From Trebonia sp963767685 (GTDB lineage Bacteria; Actinomycetota; Actinomycetes; Streptosporangiales; Streptosporangiaceae): a stretch of DNA of 64,000 nucleotides. A program made the translations under genes and the position numbers. How positions within the stretch are numbered: position 1 is the stretch's first letter; each line of letters opens with the position of its first letter. Location of the stretch: the NCBI GenBank assembly GCA_963767685.1, contig CAVYEZ010000005.1, positions 620,001-684,000 of the forward strand, given 5' to 3'. Below are positions 42,473 to 51,406 of the stretch, piece after piece. The notes below the pieces were generated by a model. It did no database searches and was not told the origin of the DNA. It worked only from the letters and a program-made list of their open reading frames with translations.

Positions 42473-44473
42473 GTGATCAGGAAACTGCTCGTCGCCAACC
42501 GCGGCGAGATCGCCTCACGTATCTTCCGCACCGCGCGTTCCATGGATATCGCAACGGTGGCGGTGTACTCCGATCCCGACGCGCAGCTGCCGTTCGCGCG
42601 GGACGCCGACGAGTCGGTGCACCTGCCAGGCAGCACCCCGGCCGAGACGTACCTGCGGGCCGATGCGGTCATCGACGCCGCCCGGCGGGCCGGCGCCGAC
42701 GCGGTCCATCCGGGCTACGGCTTCCTGTCGGAGAACGCCGGCTTCGCCCGCGCGTGCGCCGCGGCCGGCCTCACCTTCGTCGGGCCGTCACCGGAGGCCA
42801 TCGACGCGATGGGCTCGAAGACCGCCGCCAAGGAGCTGATGCGCGCCGCCGGCGTGCCGGTGCTGCCGGGAGCGGTGTTCGGCGAGCGGTCCTCCCCCGG
42901 CGAGGATCAGCTGCGCGCCGCGGCCGCCGAGATCGGGCTACCGGTACTCGTCAAGGCCGCGTTCGGCGGCGGCGGGCGCGGCATGCGCATCGTCCGCGAG
43001 CTCGGCGACGTGGCGGAAGCGGTCGCCAGCGCGCGCCGGGAGGCGAAGTCGGCCTTCGGGAACGGCGCTGTGTTCTTTGAGCGGTACGTGGACTCGCCCC
43101 GGCACGTCGAGGTGCAGATCGTCGGCGACCACGGCGGCACGGTGGTTCACCTGTTCGAGCGGGAGTGCTCCATCCAGCGCCGCTACCAGAAGATCATCGA
43201 GGAGGCGCCGTCGCCGGCCGTGGACGACGCGCTGCGCAGCGCGCTGTGCCAGGCCGCGGTGGCGGCGGGCAAGGCCATCGGCTACGTTGGCGCGGGCACG
43301 GTGGAGTTCGTGCTTGACGCTTCCGGGCGGTTCTACTTCCTCGAGGTAAACACCCGGCTGCAGGTCGAGCACCCGGTGACCGAGCTGGTGACCGGCGTCG
43401 ACCTGGTCAAGCTGCAGCTGGAAGTCGCCGCGGGCAGGCCGATCGGCGACGAGGTCACCCGGGCGGCCATCACCGGGCACGCGATCGAAGCCCGCCTTTA
43501 CGCCGAGGACGTCCCGGCAGGTTACCTGCCGACTAGCGGAGACCTGCATTCGTTCTGGATTCCGAATGAGGATGGCCTGCGGGTGGACGCGGGCTTCGCC
43601 CCCGGTACCCGGGTCAGCACCTTCTACGACTCGATGCTGGCCAAGGTGATCGGCTACGGCGCCACCCGCGACGACGCCCGCCGGCGGCTCGCCGGGTCGC
43701 TCGCCCGGGCCCGGCTGCACGGGGTCACCACCAACCGCGACCTGCTGGTCGGGATCTTGCGCGAGGAGCAGTTCGCGGCCGGCGCCATCGACACCGGGTA
43801 CCTGGAGCGGCACCCCTATGCCGAGCTCGTGCCAGGCCCGGGCGCCGCCAGCACGGCTCACCTGCTCGCGGCGGCGCTGGCGGGCCAGGCCGCCCGCCGG
43901 GCCGCGGCGCCGGTGCTGGCCAGCCTGCCGTCCGGGTTCCGCAACAACCCGAGCGCGCCGCAGTCGGTCACGTACGAGCGCAGTACCGATCAGGGCCGGG
44001 GCGAGCGGGTCGAGGTGACCTACCGCATCGACCGCGGCTCGGTTTCCGCCGCCGTCGCGGGCGAGCCGGTGCCGGACGTCACCCTGCTGTCGGCGGCGCC
44101 CGGCCGGGTCGACCTGGTGTGCGGCGGGGTGCGCCGGGTCATCGACGTGACCCGGGTCGGCGCCGTCAGCTACGTCGACAGCGCGGCCGGGCACGACGCG
44201 CTCGCCGAGGTCGAGCGCTTCCCCGACCCGGCCGCCGCCGCGCACGCGGGCTCGCTGCTCGCCCCGATGCCCGGCACGGTCGTCCGGGTGGACGTGGCCG
44301 CCGGGGACACCGTCGAGGCGGGCACCGCGATCGTCACCATCGAGGCGATGAAGATGGAACACGCCGTGCGCTCCCCCGGCCGCGGCACCGTCACCGAGGT
44401 CTCGGTCGCGGTCGGAGCGCAAGTCGACAGCGGTACCGTGCTCGCGGTCGTGGAGGAGGAAGCTGATGGGTGA
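42473..44473 (+). CDS. Biotin carboxylase/BCCP (alpha) subunit of the acyl-CoA carboxylase
   Basis: 666 residues: biotin carboxylase (LLVANRGEIASRIFRTARSM; ATP-grasp VKAAFGGGGRGMRIV; FLEVNTRLQVEHPVTELVTG), a BT-like linker, and a C-terminal biotinyl domain with EAMKMEH (Lys627 biotinylated). GTG at 42473 gives the canonical V-I-R-K-L-L-V-A-N-R-G-E start and has GAGGTG 5 nt upstream; GTG at 42455, overlapping the beta-subunit stop, is the alternative. Its 3' end overlaps the enoyl-CoA hydratase start by 8 nt, indicating a tightly coupled operon. Confidence 0.94.
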   Translation: MIRKLLVANRGEIASRIFRTARSMDIATVAVYSDPDAQLPFARDADESVHLPGSTPAETYLRADAVIDAARRAGADAVHPGYGFLSENAGFARACAAAGLTFVGPSPEAIDAMGSKTAAKELMRAAGVPVLPGAVFGERSSPGEDQLRAAAAEIGLPVLVKAAFGGGGRGMRIVRELGDVAEAVASARREAKSAFGNGAVFFERYVDSPRHVEVQIVGDHGGTVVHLFERECSIQRRYQKIIEEAPSPAVDDALRSALCQAAVAAGKAIGYVGAGTVEFVLDASGRFYFLEVNTRLQVEHPVTELVTGVDLVKLQLEVAAGRPIGDEVTRAAITGHAIEARLYAEDVPAGYLPTSGDLHSFWIPNEDGLRVDAGFAPGTRVSTFYDSMLAKVIGYGATRDDARRRLAGSLARARLHGVTTNRDLLVGILREEQFAAGAIDTGYLERHPYAELVPGPGAASTAHLLAAALAGQAARRAAAPVLASLPSGFRNNPSAPQSVTYERSTDQGRGERVEVTYRIDRGSVSAAVAGEPVPDVTLLSAAPGRVDLVCGGVRRVIDVTRVGAVSYVDSAAGHDALAEVERFPDPAAAAHAGSLLAPMPGTVVRVDVAAGDTVEAGTAIVTIEAMKMEHAVRSPGRGTVTEVSVAVGAQVDSGTVLAVVEEEADG

Positions 44474-45230
44474 TGCGGTGCGGTACGAGGTCACGGGCGG
44501 CGCCGCCTGGCTGACGATTAACCGGCCCGAGGCCCGCAACGCGCTGAACCAGGCGGTTCGCGAGGGCCTGTTCGACGGCGTCCGGCGGTTCAACGCCGAC
44601 GAAAGCGCGAAGGTGCTGATCCTCACCGGGGCCGGCGACCGCGCCTTCTGCGCCGGCGGTGACCTGAAAGAGATGGCCGACACCGCGCTGCGGGTTCCGC
44701 CGCTTGACTTCCTGCCCCAGTTCGGCCGCAACATCGCGGTCGACAAGCCAACCATCGCCGCCGTCAACGGCGTCGCCTACGCCGGCGGGTTCCTGCTGGC
44801 CCAGAACTGCGACCTGGTCATCGCGGCGGAGTCGGCCAGGTTCGCCGTCACCGAGGTCAAGGTCGGCCGCGGCTCGCCGTGGGCCGCCCCGCTGTCCTGG
44901 CTGGTCGGGCCCCGGATCGCGATGGAGATCCTGCTCACCGGCGACCCGCTCACCGCGGCCCGGGCGCGCGAGGTCGGCTTGGTCAACCAGGTGGTGCCGG
45001 ACGGCGAGCTGCGCGCGGCGGCCCAGGCGCTGGCCGAGCGCATCGCGGCCAACGCCCCGCTGTCAGTGCGGGCGGCCAAGCAGACCGTTTACCTGTCGGC
45101 CCGGATGGGCCTGGCCGAAGCCCACGAGGAGGCCGAGCGGATCTGGGAGCCGGTCTACACGAGCGACGACGCCCAGGAAGGGCCGGCCGCGTTCCGGGAC
45201 AAGCGGGATCCCGTGTGGACGGGGCACTGA
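44466..45230 (+). CDS. Enoyl-CoA hydratase/isomerase family protein
   Basis: 254 residues of the crotonase superfamily: INRPEARNALN, oxyanion-forming AFCAGGDLKEM and NGVAYAGGFLLAQNCDLVIA. Glu in AVTEVKVGRG aligns with one catalytic acid, while the second position reads SPWAAPLSWL. In this operon it should hydrate the carboxylated enoyl-CoA (the glutaconyl-CoA-type step, as MGC-CoA or isohexenylglutaconyl-CoA hydratase does in leucine or terpenoid degradation). It overlaps the alpha subunit gene and the following fusion gene (ATGA). Confidence 0.92.
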   Translation: MGDAVRYEVTGGAAWLTINRPEARNALNQAVREGLFDGVRRFNADESAKVLILTGAGDRAFCAGGDLKEMADTALRVPPLDFLPQFGRNIAVDKPTIAAVNGVAYAGGFLLAQNCDLVIAAESARFAVTEVKVGRGSPWAAPLSWLVGPRIAMEILLTGDPLTAARAREVGLVNQVVPDGELRAAAQALAERIAANAPLSVRAAKQTVYLSARMGLAEAHEEAERIWEPVYTSDDAQEGPAAFRDKRDPVWTGH

Positions 45231-47890
45231 TGAGCGGGACCTCACCGCCCTCGGGGCGGGCGCTGGTCGACTCGCTGGTCGGCGACCTCATCGCCGAGTC
45301 CGTCACGCTGCGCCAGGTGCTGGGCGCCCTGCCTGCGGCGGACTGGGCCCGGCCTACCCCGGCGGCCGGCTGGACCATCACCGACCAGGTCACTCACCTG
45401 GCCTACTTCGACGACGTCACCCGGTTGTCGGTGACCGACCCGGAGCGGTTCACGTCCGAGGCGGGCCAGCTGGCCGCGGACGGAGACGACTTCCCTGACC
45501 GGGTAGCGGCACGGTTCCACGCCACCGCCCCGGCCGACGCGCTCACCTGGTTCGACCACGTGCGGGCCCATCTCATCGCTGCCTACCGGCACGCCGACCC
45601 GGCCGCGCGGCTGCCGTGGTTCGGCCCGGCCATGAGCCCCGCCTCGTCGGTCACCGCGCGCCTGATGGAGACGTGGGCGCACGGCCAGGACGTCTTCGAT
45701 ACGGTCGGGGTTACCAGGGAACCCACCGGCGCGCTGCGGCACGTGGCCGACCTCGGCATCCGCGCGCGGCGCTACGCCTACAGGGTCAACGGCCTGGACA
45801 TCCCGGCCGACCCGGTCCGGGTCGAGCTGGACGGTCCCGACGGCACCCGGTGGACCTGGGGGCCGGAAGACGCGGCCAACCGGGTGAGTGGGACGGCCCT
45901 GGACTTCTGCCTGCTGGTCACGCAGCGGCGGCACCGCGACGACACCGCGCTGTCAGTTAGCGGCGCTGTCGCGCGGCAGTGGACGAGCATCGCGCAGGCG
46001 TTCGCCGGGCCGGCCGGCCCGGGCGTCCCCCGTCCGCGGCCCCCGCCCCTGGAGGTAACTGACATGCCTGAGCCCGCCAGTCCCCGCCGCCCGGTCCGGA
46101 TCGGCAACTCCTCCGGGTTCTACGGCGACCGCATGGAGGCCACCAGGGAGATGGTCGAGGGCGGGCCGATCGACGTGCTGACCGGCGACTACCTGGCGGA
46201 GCTGACCATGCTCATCTTGTGGAAGGCCCGGCAGAAGGACCCCGGCGCCGGCTACGCCAAGTCGGTGCTGGCCCAGCTTGAGCCGGTGCTCGGCACCTGC
46301 CTCGACCGGGGCATCAAGATCGTCAACAATGCCGGCGGGCTCAACCCGTCCGGCCTGGCCAGCCAGCTCGCGGCGCTGGCCGAGCGCCTCGGCCTGCATC
46401 CCAAGATCGCCTACGTCACCGGCGACGACCTGCTCCCCCGCCTGAAGGACCTGCAGGCCGCGGGCCACGCCCTGGCCAACCTGGACACCGGCCAGGCCCT
46501 GGCGGACGCCGACGGCCAGCCGGTGACCGCCAACGCCTACCTCGGCGGCTGGGGCATCGCCGCGGCGCTCGACGCCGGGGCGGACATCGTCATCTGCCCC
46601 CGGGTCACCGACGCGTCGCTGGTCACCGGCCCCGCCGCCTGGTGGCACGGCTGGCGCCGGGGCGACTACGACCAGCTGGCCGGCGCGGTCGCCGCCGGGC
46701 ACGTCATCGAGTGCGGGCCGCAGGCGACCGGCGGGAACTACTCCTACCTGCACGAGATCACCGACCGCCGTTACCCGGGCTTCCCGGTCACCGAGGTCGC
46801 CCACGACGGCAGCAGCGTGATCACCAAGCACGACGGGACCGGCGGCCTGGTCTCCGCCGGCACGGTCACCGCGCAGCTGCTGTACGAGATCGGCGAGCCG
46901 GCCTACCTGAACCCCGACGTCGTGGCGCACTTCGACACCATCCGGGTGGAGCAGCTGGCCGGGCACCGGGTCCGGCTGTCCGGGACCGTCGGGACCCGGC
47001 CGCCGGACACGCTCAAGGTGTGCGTCAACTTCCTCGGCGGCTACCGCAACACGATGACGCTGGTGATCACCGGCCTGGACATCGAGGAGAAGGCGGCCTG
47101 GGCGACCGACGAGCTGTTCGGCATCCTCGGCGGGCGCGGCCAGTTCGACGACGTCGACGTCAGGCTGCTGCGGTTCGACCACCCCGACGCGGCCAGCAAC
47201 GAGCAGGCGACGGCGCACCTGCGGGTCACGGTGAAGGACCGCGACCCGCGCAAGGTCGGCCGCCGGTTCTCCAACGCCACCATGGAGCTGGCCCTGGGCG
47301 GCTACGCCGGGTTCCACACCACGACGCCGCCGTCGGCGGAGAGCGCGTACGGGGTGTACTGGCCCGCGCTCGTCGCCGCGGCGGAGGTCGAGCACGCCGC
47401 GGTGCTGCCCGACGGCACGCGCGTCGTCATCCCCGCCACACGGGAAAGGGCGGGGGTGGGCTGGGGAATCAAGCTCACGTTGGGCCGTTTCTCCAGTGCC
47501 CCACCGGAACCGGAAGGCGGCGACGCGCTGCCGGACGACCCCGCTCAGGTGCGCGCTCCGCTGGGCCGGGTGTGCGCGGCCCGCTCGGGCGACAAGGGCG
47601 GCAACGCCAACGTCGGCCTCTGGGCCCGCGACGCGGCCGGCTACCGGTGGCTGCGGGACTACCTGACCACCGGGCGGCTGCGGTCGCTGCTGCCCGAGGC
47701 GAAGGGCCTGGAGGTCCGCCGCTACGAGCTGCCGAACCTGCTCGCGCTGAACTTCGTGATCACCGGCCTGCTCGGGGAGGGGGTGGCCTCCTCGACGCGC
47801 CCCGACCCGCAGGCCAAGGGACTCGGGGAGTACCTGCGCTCGCGGCTGGTGACGGTGCCCGCTTCCCTGCTCGACGGCGGGCCGCGGTGA
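45230..47890 (+). CDS. Fusion of a TIGR03084/maleylpyruvate-isomerase-like domain with AtuA (DUF1446)
   Basis: 886 residues in one open frame. Residues 1-~265 form a TIGR03084 protein with DinB-type N-terminal helices (GWTITDQVTHLAYFDDV, metal-ligand His) and METWAHGQDVFD. Residues 279-886 form AtuA: DUF1446 (IGNSSGFYGDRMEATREMVE, ILTGDYLAELTM-like block, NNAGGLNP, GGWGIAAALDAGADIVICPR) and the C-terminal AtuA-like ferredoxin-fold (CAARSGDKGGNANVGLW, LPNLLALNFVITGLLG). An internal GGAGG at 46051 and ATG at 46064 sit exactly at the junction, so AtuA may also be made alone. AtuA is required for acyclic-terpene use in Pseudomonas but has no settled activity. Normally these are two genes. Confidence 0.88.
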   Translation: MSGTSPPSGRALVDSLVGDLIAESVTLRQVLGALPAADWARPTPAAGWTITDQVTHLAYFDDVTRLSVTDPERFTSEAGQLAADGDDFPDRVAARFHATAPADALTWFDHVRAHLIAAYRHADPAARLPWFGPAMSPASSVTARLMETWAHGQDVFDTVGVTREPTGALRHVADLGIRARRYAYRVNGLDIPADPVRVELDGPDGTRWTWGPEDAANRVSGTALDFCLLVTQRRHRDDTALSVSGAVARQWTSIAQAFAGPAGPGVPRPRPPPLEVTDMPEPASPRRPVRIGNSSGFYGDRMEATREMVEGGPIDVLTGDYLAELTMLILWKARQKDPGAGYAKSVLAQLEPVLGTCLDRGIKIVNNAGGLNPSGLASQLAALAERLGLHPKIAYVTGDDLLPRLKDLQAAGHALANLDTGQALADADGQPVTANAYLGGWGIAAALDAGADIVICPRVTDASLVTGPAAWWHGWRRGDYDQLAGAVAAGHVIECGPQATGGNYSYLHEITDRRYPGFPVTEVAHDGSSVITKHDGTGGLVSAGTVTAQLLYEIGEPAYLNPDVVAHFDTIRVEQLAGHRVRLSGTVGTRPPDTLKVCVNFLGGYRNTMTLVITGLDIEEKAAWATDELFGILGGRGQFDDVDVRLLRFDHPDAASNEQATAHLRVTVKDRDPRKVGRRFSNATMELALGGYAGFHTTTPPSAESAYGVYWPALVAAAEVEHAAVLPDGTRVVIPATRERAGVGWGIKLTLGRFSSAPPEPEGGDALPDDPAQVRAPLGRVCAARSGDKGGNANVGLWARDAAGYRWLRDYLTTGRLRSLLPEAKGLEVRRYELPNLLALNFVITGLLGEGVASSTRPDPQAKGLGEYLRSRLVTVPASLLDGGPR

Positions 47891-48507
47891 CCGGGGGCGG
47901 CGCCCGCCCCGGGCCGGCCCCGCGGCGGCGCGATCCCGAGCGGCGCCAGCGCATCCTCGCCGCCGCGGCCGGCCTGGTCGCGGAGCGCGGGTACCACGAG
48001 GTCGCGATGTCGGACATCGGGGCCGCGGCCGGCATCGTCGGCTCCGGCATCTACCGGCACTTCGACGGTAAGTCGGCGGTGCTGGTGGCCCTGTTCGACC
48101 GGGTGATCGACGACCTGACCCGCGGCTCGGCCGAGATCCTGGCCCGCGACCTCGACCCGGCGTCGACCCTCACCCAGCTCATCGAGGCACACGTGCGAAT
48201 CGTCCTGGAGGATCGCACGCTGATGCGGGTCTACCACAGCGAGATCGCCAGCCTGCCGGTCGACGACAGCCACCGGCTGCGCCGCAAGCAGCGCCTCTAC
48301 GTCGAGGAATGGGTGCACGTCCTTGAACTGCTGCGCCCCGAGGCCGACGACGCCGCGCTCCGGGCCCTGGTGCACGCCGCGATCGGCGCCGTCCAGTCGA
48401 CCCTCTTCTACTCCAGCGGCCTGCCGGGCGAGCGGCTGGCCGCGCTGATGGCCGCCGCCGCGCACGCCACCCTGTTCGTGCCGGCGCCGACCGCCGACCC
48501 GCAGTGA
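47887..48507 (+). CDS. TetR family regulator of the acyl-CoA cluster
   Basis: 206 residues: ILAAAAGLVAERGYHEVAMS and IVGSGIYRHFDGKSAVLVAL form the TetR DNA-binding domain; the rest is a helical ligand domain. GTG at 47887 overlaps the stop of the AtuA fusion (GTGA), so the regulator is produced with the enzymes it probably controls. Its likely sites are the palindromes at 40746, 40820 and 53074; its likely ligand is an acyl-CoA intermediate. Confidence 0.88.
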   Translation: MTGGGARPGPAPRRRDPERRQRILAAAAGLVAERGYHEVAMSDIGAAAGIVGSGIYRHFDGKSAVLVALFDRVIDDLTRGSAEILARDLDPASTLTQLIEAHVRIVLEDRTLMRVYHSEIASLPVDDSHRLRRKQRLYVEEWVHVLELLRPEADDAALRALVHAAIGAVQSTLFYSSGLPGERLAALMAAAAHATLFVPAPTADPQ

Positions 48508-48534
48508 GTCACCGCGTGAAGGGAGCCCAGGGCA

Positions 48535-49689
48535 GTGGAATTTGACGAGAACCCGGACCACGCGGCCATCCGCGACGCGGTGGCCCAGATCGCGGCCCCG
48601 TACGGCGGCGCGTACTACACCGAGCACGCCGAACGGCACGAGCCCACCACCGAGCTGTGGCAGGCACTCGGCCGCCAGGGCTTCATCGGGATCAACATCC
48701 CCGAGGAATTCGGCGGCGGCGGGGCCGGCCTCACCGAGCTGGCGCTGGTGTGCGAGGAAACCGCCGCCGTCGGCGCGCCGCTGCTCCTGCTGCTGGTGTC
48801 CAGCGCGATCTCCGGCGAGGTGCTCACCCGCTACGGCAGCGAGCGGCTGAAGAAGGCCTGGCTGCCCGGCATGGCCGCGGGCCTGCGCAAGGTGGTGTTC
48901 GCGATCACCGAGCCCGACGCCGGGTCGAACACCCACCAGCTGTCGACCACGGCGCGCCGCGACGGGAACGAGTGGGTCCTGCGCGGCACGAAGTACTACA
49001 TCTCCGGGGTGGACGAGGCCGACGCGCTGATCGTGGTGGCCCGGACCGGTACCGACCCGGCTTCCGGCAAGGGGCGGATGTCACTGTTCCTGGTGCCGGC
49101 GGACAGCCCGGGCCTGGTCGCGAACGAGCTGCCGGTGTCCGCGTCACTGCCGGAGAAGCAGTTCACGCTGTTCTTCGACGACGTGCGGCTTTCCTCCGAC
49201 CAGCTGATCGGCGGCCAGGACGAGGGGTTCCGCCAGGTGTTCCACGGCCTGAACCCGGAACGCATCACCGGGGCGGCTATCTGCGTCGGCGTCGGCCGGT
49301 ACGCCCTGGCCCGTGCGGCGCGGTACGCCACCGCCCGCGAGGTGTGGGGAACGCCGATCGGCACGCACCAGGGCATCGCGCACGCCCTGGCCAAGGCCAA
49401 GATCGAGATCGACCTGGCCGCGCTGATGACGGCGAAGGCGGCGTGGCTGCACGACCGCGGCCGCCCGGCCGGCGAGGCCGCGAACGAGGCGAAGTACGCC
49501 GCCGCCGAGGCGGCGTGCGCGGCGGTCGACGCGGCGATCCAGACGCACGGCGGCAACGGGATGAGCACCTCCTACGGCCTTATCCCGCTGTGGGGCATCG
49601 CCCGGCTGCTGCGCATCGCCCCGGTCAGCCGGGAGATGGTGCTCAATTACGTCGCCCAGCACTCCCTCGGCCTGCCCCGGTCGTACTAA
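48535..49689 (+). CDS. Acyl-CoA dehydrogenase
   Basis: 384 residues: N-terminal helical domain (LGRQGFIGINIPEEFGGGGA), FAD-contacting AITEPDAGSNTHQLSTTA, mid-domain KYYISGVDEADALIVVART and C-terminal four-helix bundle (GVGRYALARAARYATAREVW; IQTHGGNGMSTSYG). In the Atu/Liu logic this is the citronellyl-CoA or isovaleryl-CoA dehydrogenase step that creates the double bond before carboxylation. GTG start 27 nt after the TetR stop, same strand. Confidence 0.93.
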   Translation: MEFDENPDHAAIRDAVAQIAAPYGGAYYTEHAERHEPTTELWQALGRQGFIGINIPEEFGGGGAGLTELALVCEETAAVGAPLLLLLVSSAISGEVLTRYGSERLKKAWLPGMAAGLRKVVFAITEPDAGSNTHQLSTTARRDGNEWVLRGTKYYISGVDEADALIVVARTGTDPASGKGRMSLFLVPADSPGLVANELPVSASLPEKQFTLFFDDVRLSSDQLIGGQDEGFRQVFHGLNPERITGAAICVGVGRYALARAARYATAREVWGTPIGTHQGIAHALAKAKIEIDLAALMTAKAAWLHDRGRPAGEAANEAKYAAAEAACAAVDAAIQTHGGNGMSTSYGLIPLWGIARLLRIAPVSREMVLNYVAQHSLGLPRSY

Positions 49690-49815
49690 GCCACGGCACA
49701 CCCCACCAGCGCTGCGAGCTGCTACTGCTTGCCTGCTTCGTCCTGGGCTGCGAGCGTCGGAACCAGAGGCTTGTCCAGTGCCTGCGCGTCTTTCTTTAGC
49801 TCCCGGAGCCAGGGG

Positions 49816-51381
49816 CTAGGCGCGCAGCAGGGTGACGGCGCGCCCCTCGGGGGTCTGCTCGCGGGTGATGGTGGTGCGGTCGGCCGCCGGCGGCATGCCG
49901 GGGCGTCGGTCGAAGATGACCAGGGTGCCGGTGTCGAGCTTGAGCCGGGTGAGGTAGCGGTCGAGCTGAGCCAAGCCGACGGGCAGGGGGTCGGGGCGGC
50001 CAGGGTGCCAGACCTTCAGCTCGATGGCCTCGCGCTGGACCTTCCCGTCCCCGTAGGGCTTGCGTACGAGGAGGTCGATCCGGCCACGGCCGACGCCGTA
50101 CTCGCGGTCGACGAAGCCGTCGCCGTTGACCGCACGGGTCAGGAAGGCCATGAACGTGAGCTGCATTGCGACCTCCCGGTAGGGGATGCCATCGAGGATC
50201 TCCTCGTGCTCGGCCCAGAATTCCGCGAACGCGTTCAGGATCCCCGGGAAGTCGAGCTGCCCGTCCGGGAGTACGAACCGGTGGGGCCTTACGTCGATGG
50301 CCTCGTCGAGCCCTGCTCCCAGGATGCGGACGATGACTTCCCGGTAAATCGGGTTGGCAACCCGGGCCGGCTTGCCAGCGGCGATCAGGCCGAGGTCCCG
50401 GACATAAGCGACGTCGTCGTTGTAGACCTCGTCCACGACCGGCAACTCGCCGGCGATCAGCGGCTCGATGACTCGCCGGACGCGGGGCTCGTTCAGCCTA
50501 GCGGCAAGTGACTCGAAGTGCGGGGCGCGGGCGAGGATCAGCCGTTCCTTGGCTGTGTCAACGTGCTCCATGGTGATCGGAGCCGGAGGGCTAACGCTCA
50601 TCTTCCTGATGATCTCGTTGGCGAGCGCGTTGACGAGCCACGGCTGGCCCCGGGTGCAGCCGAAGGCGCGCTCGACGGCGTCGGGCAGGAACTCCTGCCC
50701 GGTTTCGGCGGTGTGCTGTTCGTAGAGGGCGGCGACCTCCTCAAGGGTGAAGTCGCCGATCCGAATCGACTCGACGGCGACGTTGAACGGGCTCGCGCTG
50801 CCGAGCCGGGACGGGTCGCCGCCGGCCGCGGCCTTGTAGTCGCGGATGTCCCGCATCCCGCACAGCACGACTGAGGCGGGGAACGCGTGGGCCCGGTAGG
50901 TGTGACCGTTGCGGAGCTGGTGCAGCACGCTGCGCAGGACGAAGCCGTGGAGGGAGTCAATCTCGTCGAGCAGCAGCACCAGCGGCAGCGGGCAGGCCAC
51001 CGCCCAGTCCTGCAGGGCGCTGAAAAGCAGGCTGCCAGGCGGTGCGTCCGGCCACGGGACGGGCGGCCGCAGCCGCTCGGGAAGCTGCTGATGCGCCACT
51101 CTCCGAATGGCCTCCAAGATCTCGGCGCTGGCCGCCGCGAGGTCATCTCCCACCTCGCCGGCCTGCTCGCACGAGACCCGCAGCGCCACGTGGCGCCCCT
51201 CGGCGGTCAGGTTCCTGGCCAGCGTCTCCAGCGTGGTGGTCTTCCCCGTCTGCCGGGGCGCGTGCACGATGAAGTACTGCCAGTCGTCGACGAGCCGACG
51301 CGCGTTGGGGATACGCGGCTCCGGCGGCAGCATGTAGTGCCTATCGGGAAAGCACACGCCGGCGGTGTTGAAGAACCTCAC
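49816..51381 (-). CDS. AAA ATPase with C-terminal PD-(D/E)XK-like domain
   Basis: 521 residues. Walker A APRQTGKTT (41-49), Walker B PLVLLLDEID (133-142), then a winged-helix-like part (FGCTRGQPWLVNALANEIIR). The C-terminus has the order expected for a PD-(D/E)XK nuclease fold: GRGRIDLLV (Asp436), EAIELKVW (Glu454, Lys456) and AQLDRYL (472-). It matches AAA-like-domain ATPases with DUF1703-type tails, whose function is unsettled; DNA processing or defence is possible. It interrupts the acyl-CoA cluster on the opposite strand, suggesting insertion. Confidence 0.82.
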   Translation of the reverse strand: MRFFNTAGVCFPDRHYMLPPEPRIPNARRLVDDWQYFIVHAPRQTGKTTTLETLARNLTAEGRHVALRVSCEQAGEVGDDLAAASAEILEAIRRVAHQQLPERLRPPVPWPDAPPGSLLFSALQDWAVACPLPLVLLLDEIDSLHGFVLRSVLHQLRNGHTYRAHAFPASVVLCGMRDIRDYKAAAGGDPSRLGSASPFNVAVESIRIGDFTLEEVAALYEQHTAETGQEFLPDAVERAFGCTRGQPWLVNALANEIIRKMSVSPPAPITMEHVDTAKERLILARAPHFESLAARLNEPRVRRVIEPLIAGELPVVDEVYNDDVAYVRDLGLIAAGKPARVANPIYREVIVRILGAGLDEAIDVRPHRFVLPDGQLDFPGILNAFAEFWAEHEEILDGIPYREVAMQLTFMAFLTRAVNGDGFVDREYGVGRGRIDLLVRKPYGDGKVQREAIELKVWHPGRPDPLPVGLAQLDRYLTRLKLDTGTLVIFDRRPGMPPAADRTTITREQTPEGRAVTLLRA

Positions 51382-51406
51382 GCCGCAACGCTACCGCGCC
51401 AAGAAA

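Noticed and set aside
45953..47395. A 480-codon antisense frame opposite the AtuA domain
   Set aside because: Composition is that of a codon shadow (Gly/Arg/Asp/Val), with no family resemblance, and the plus strand is clearly AtuA.
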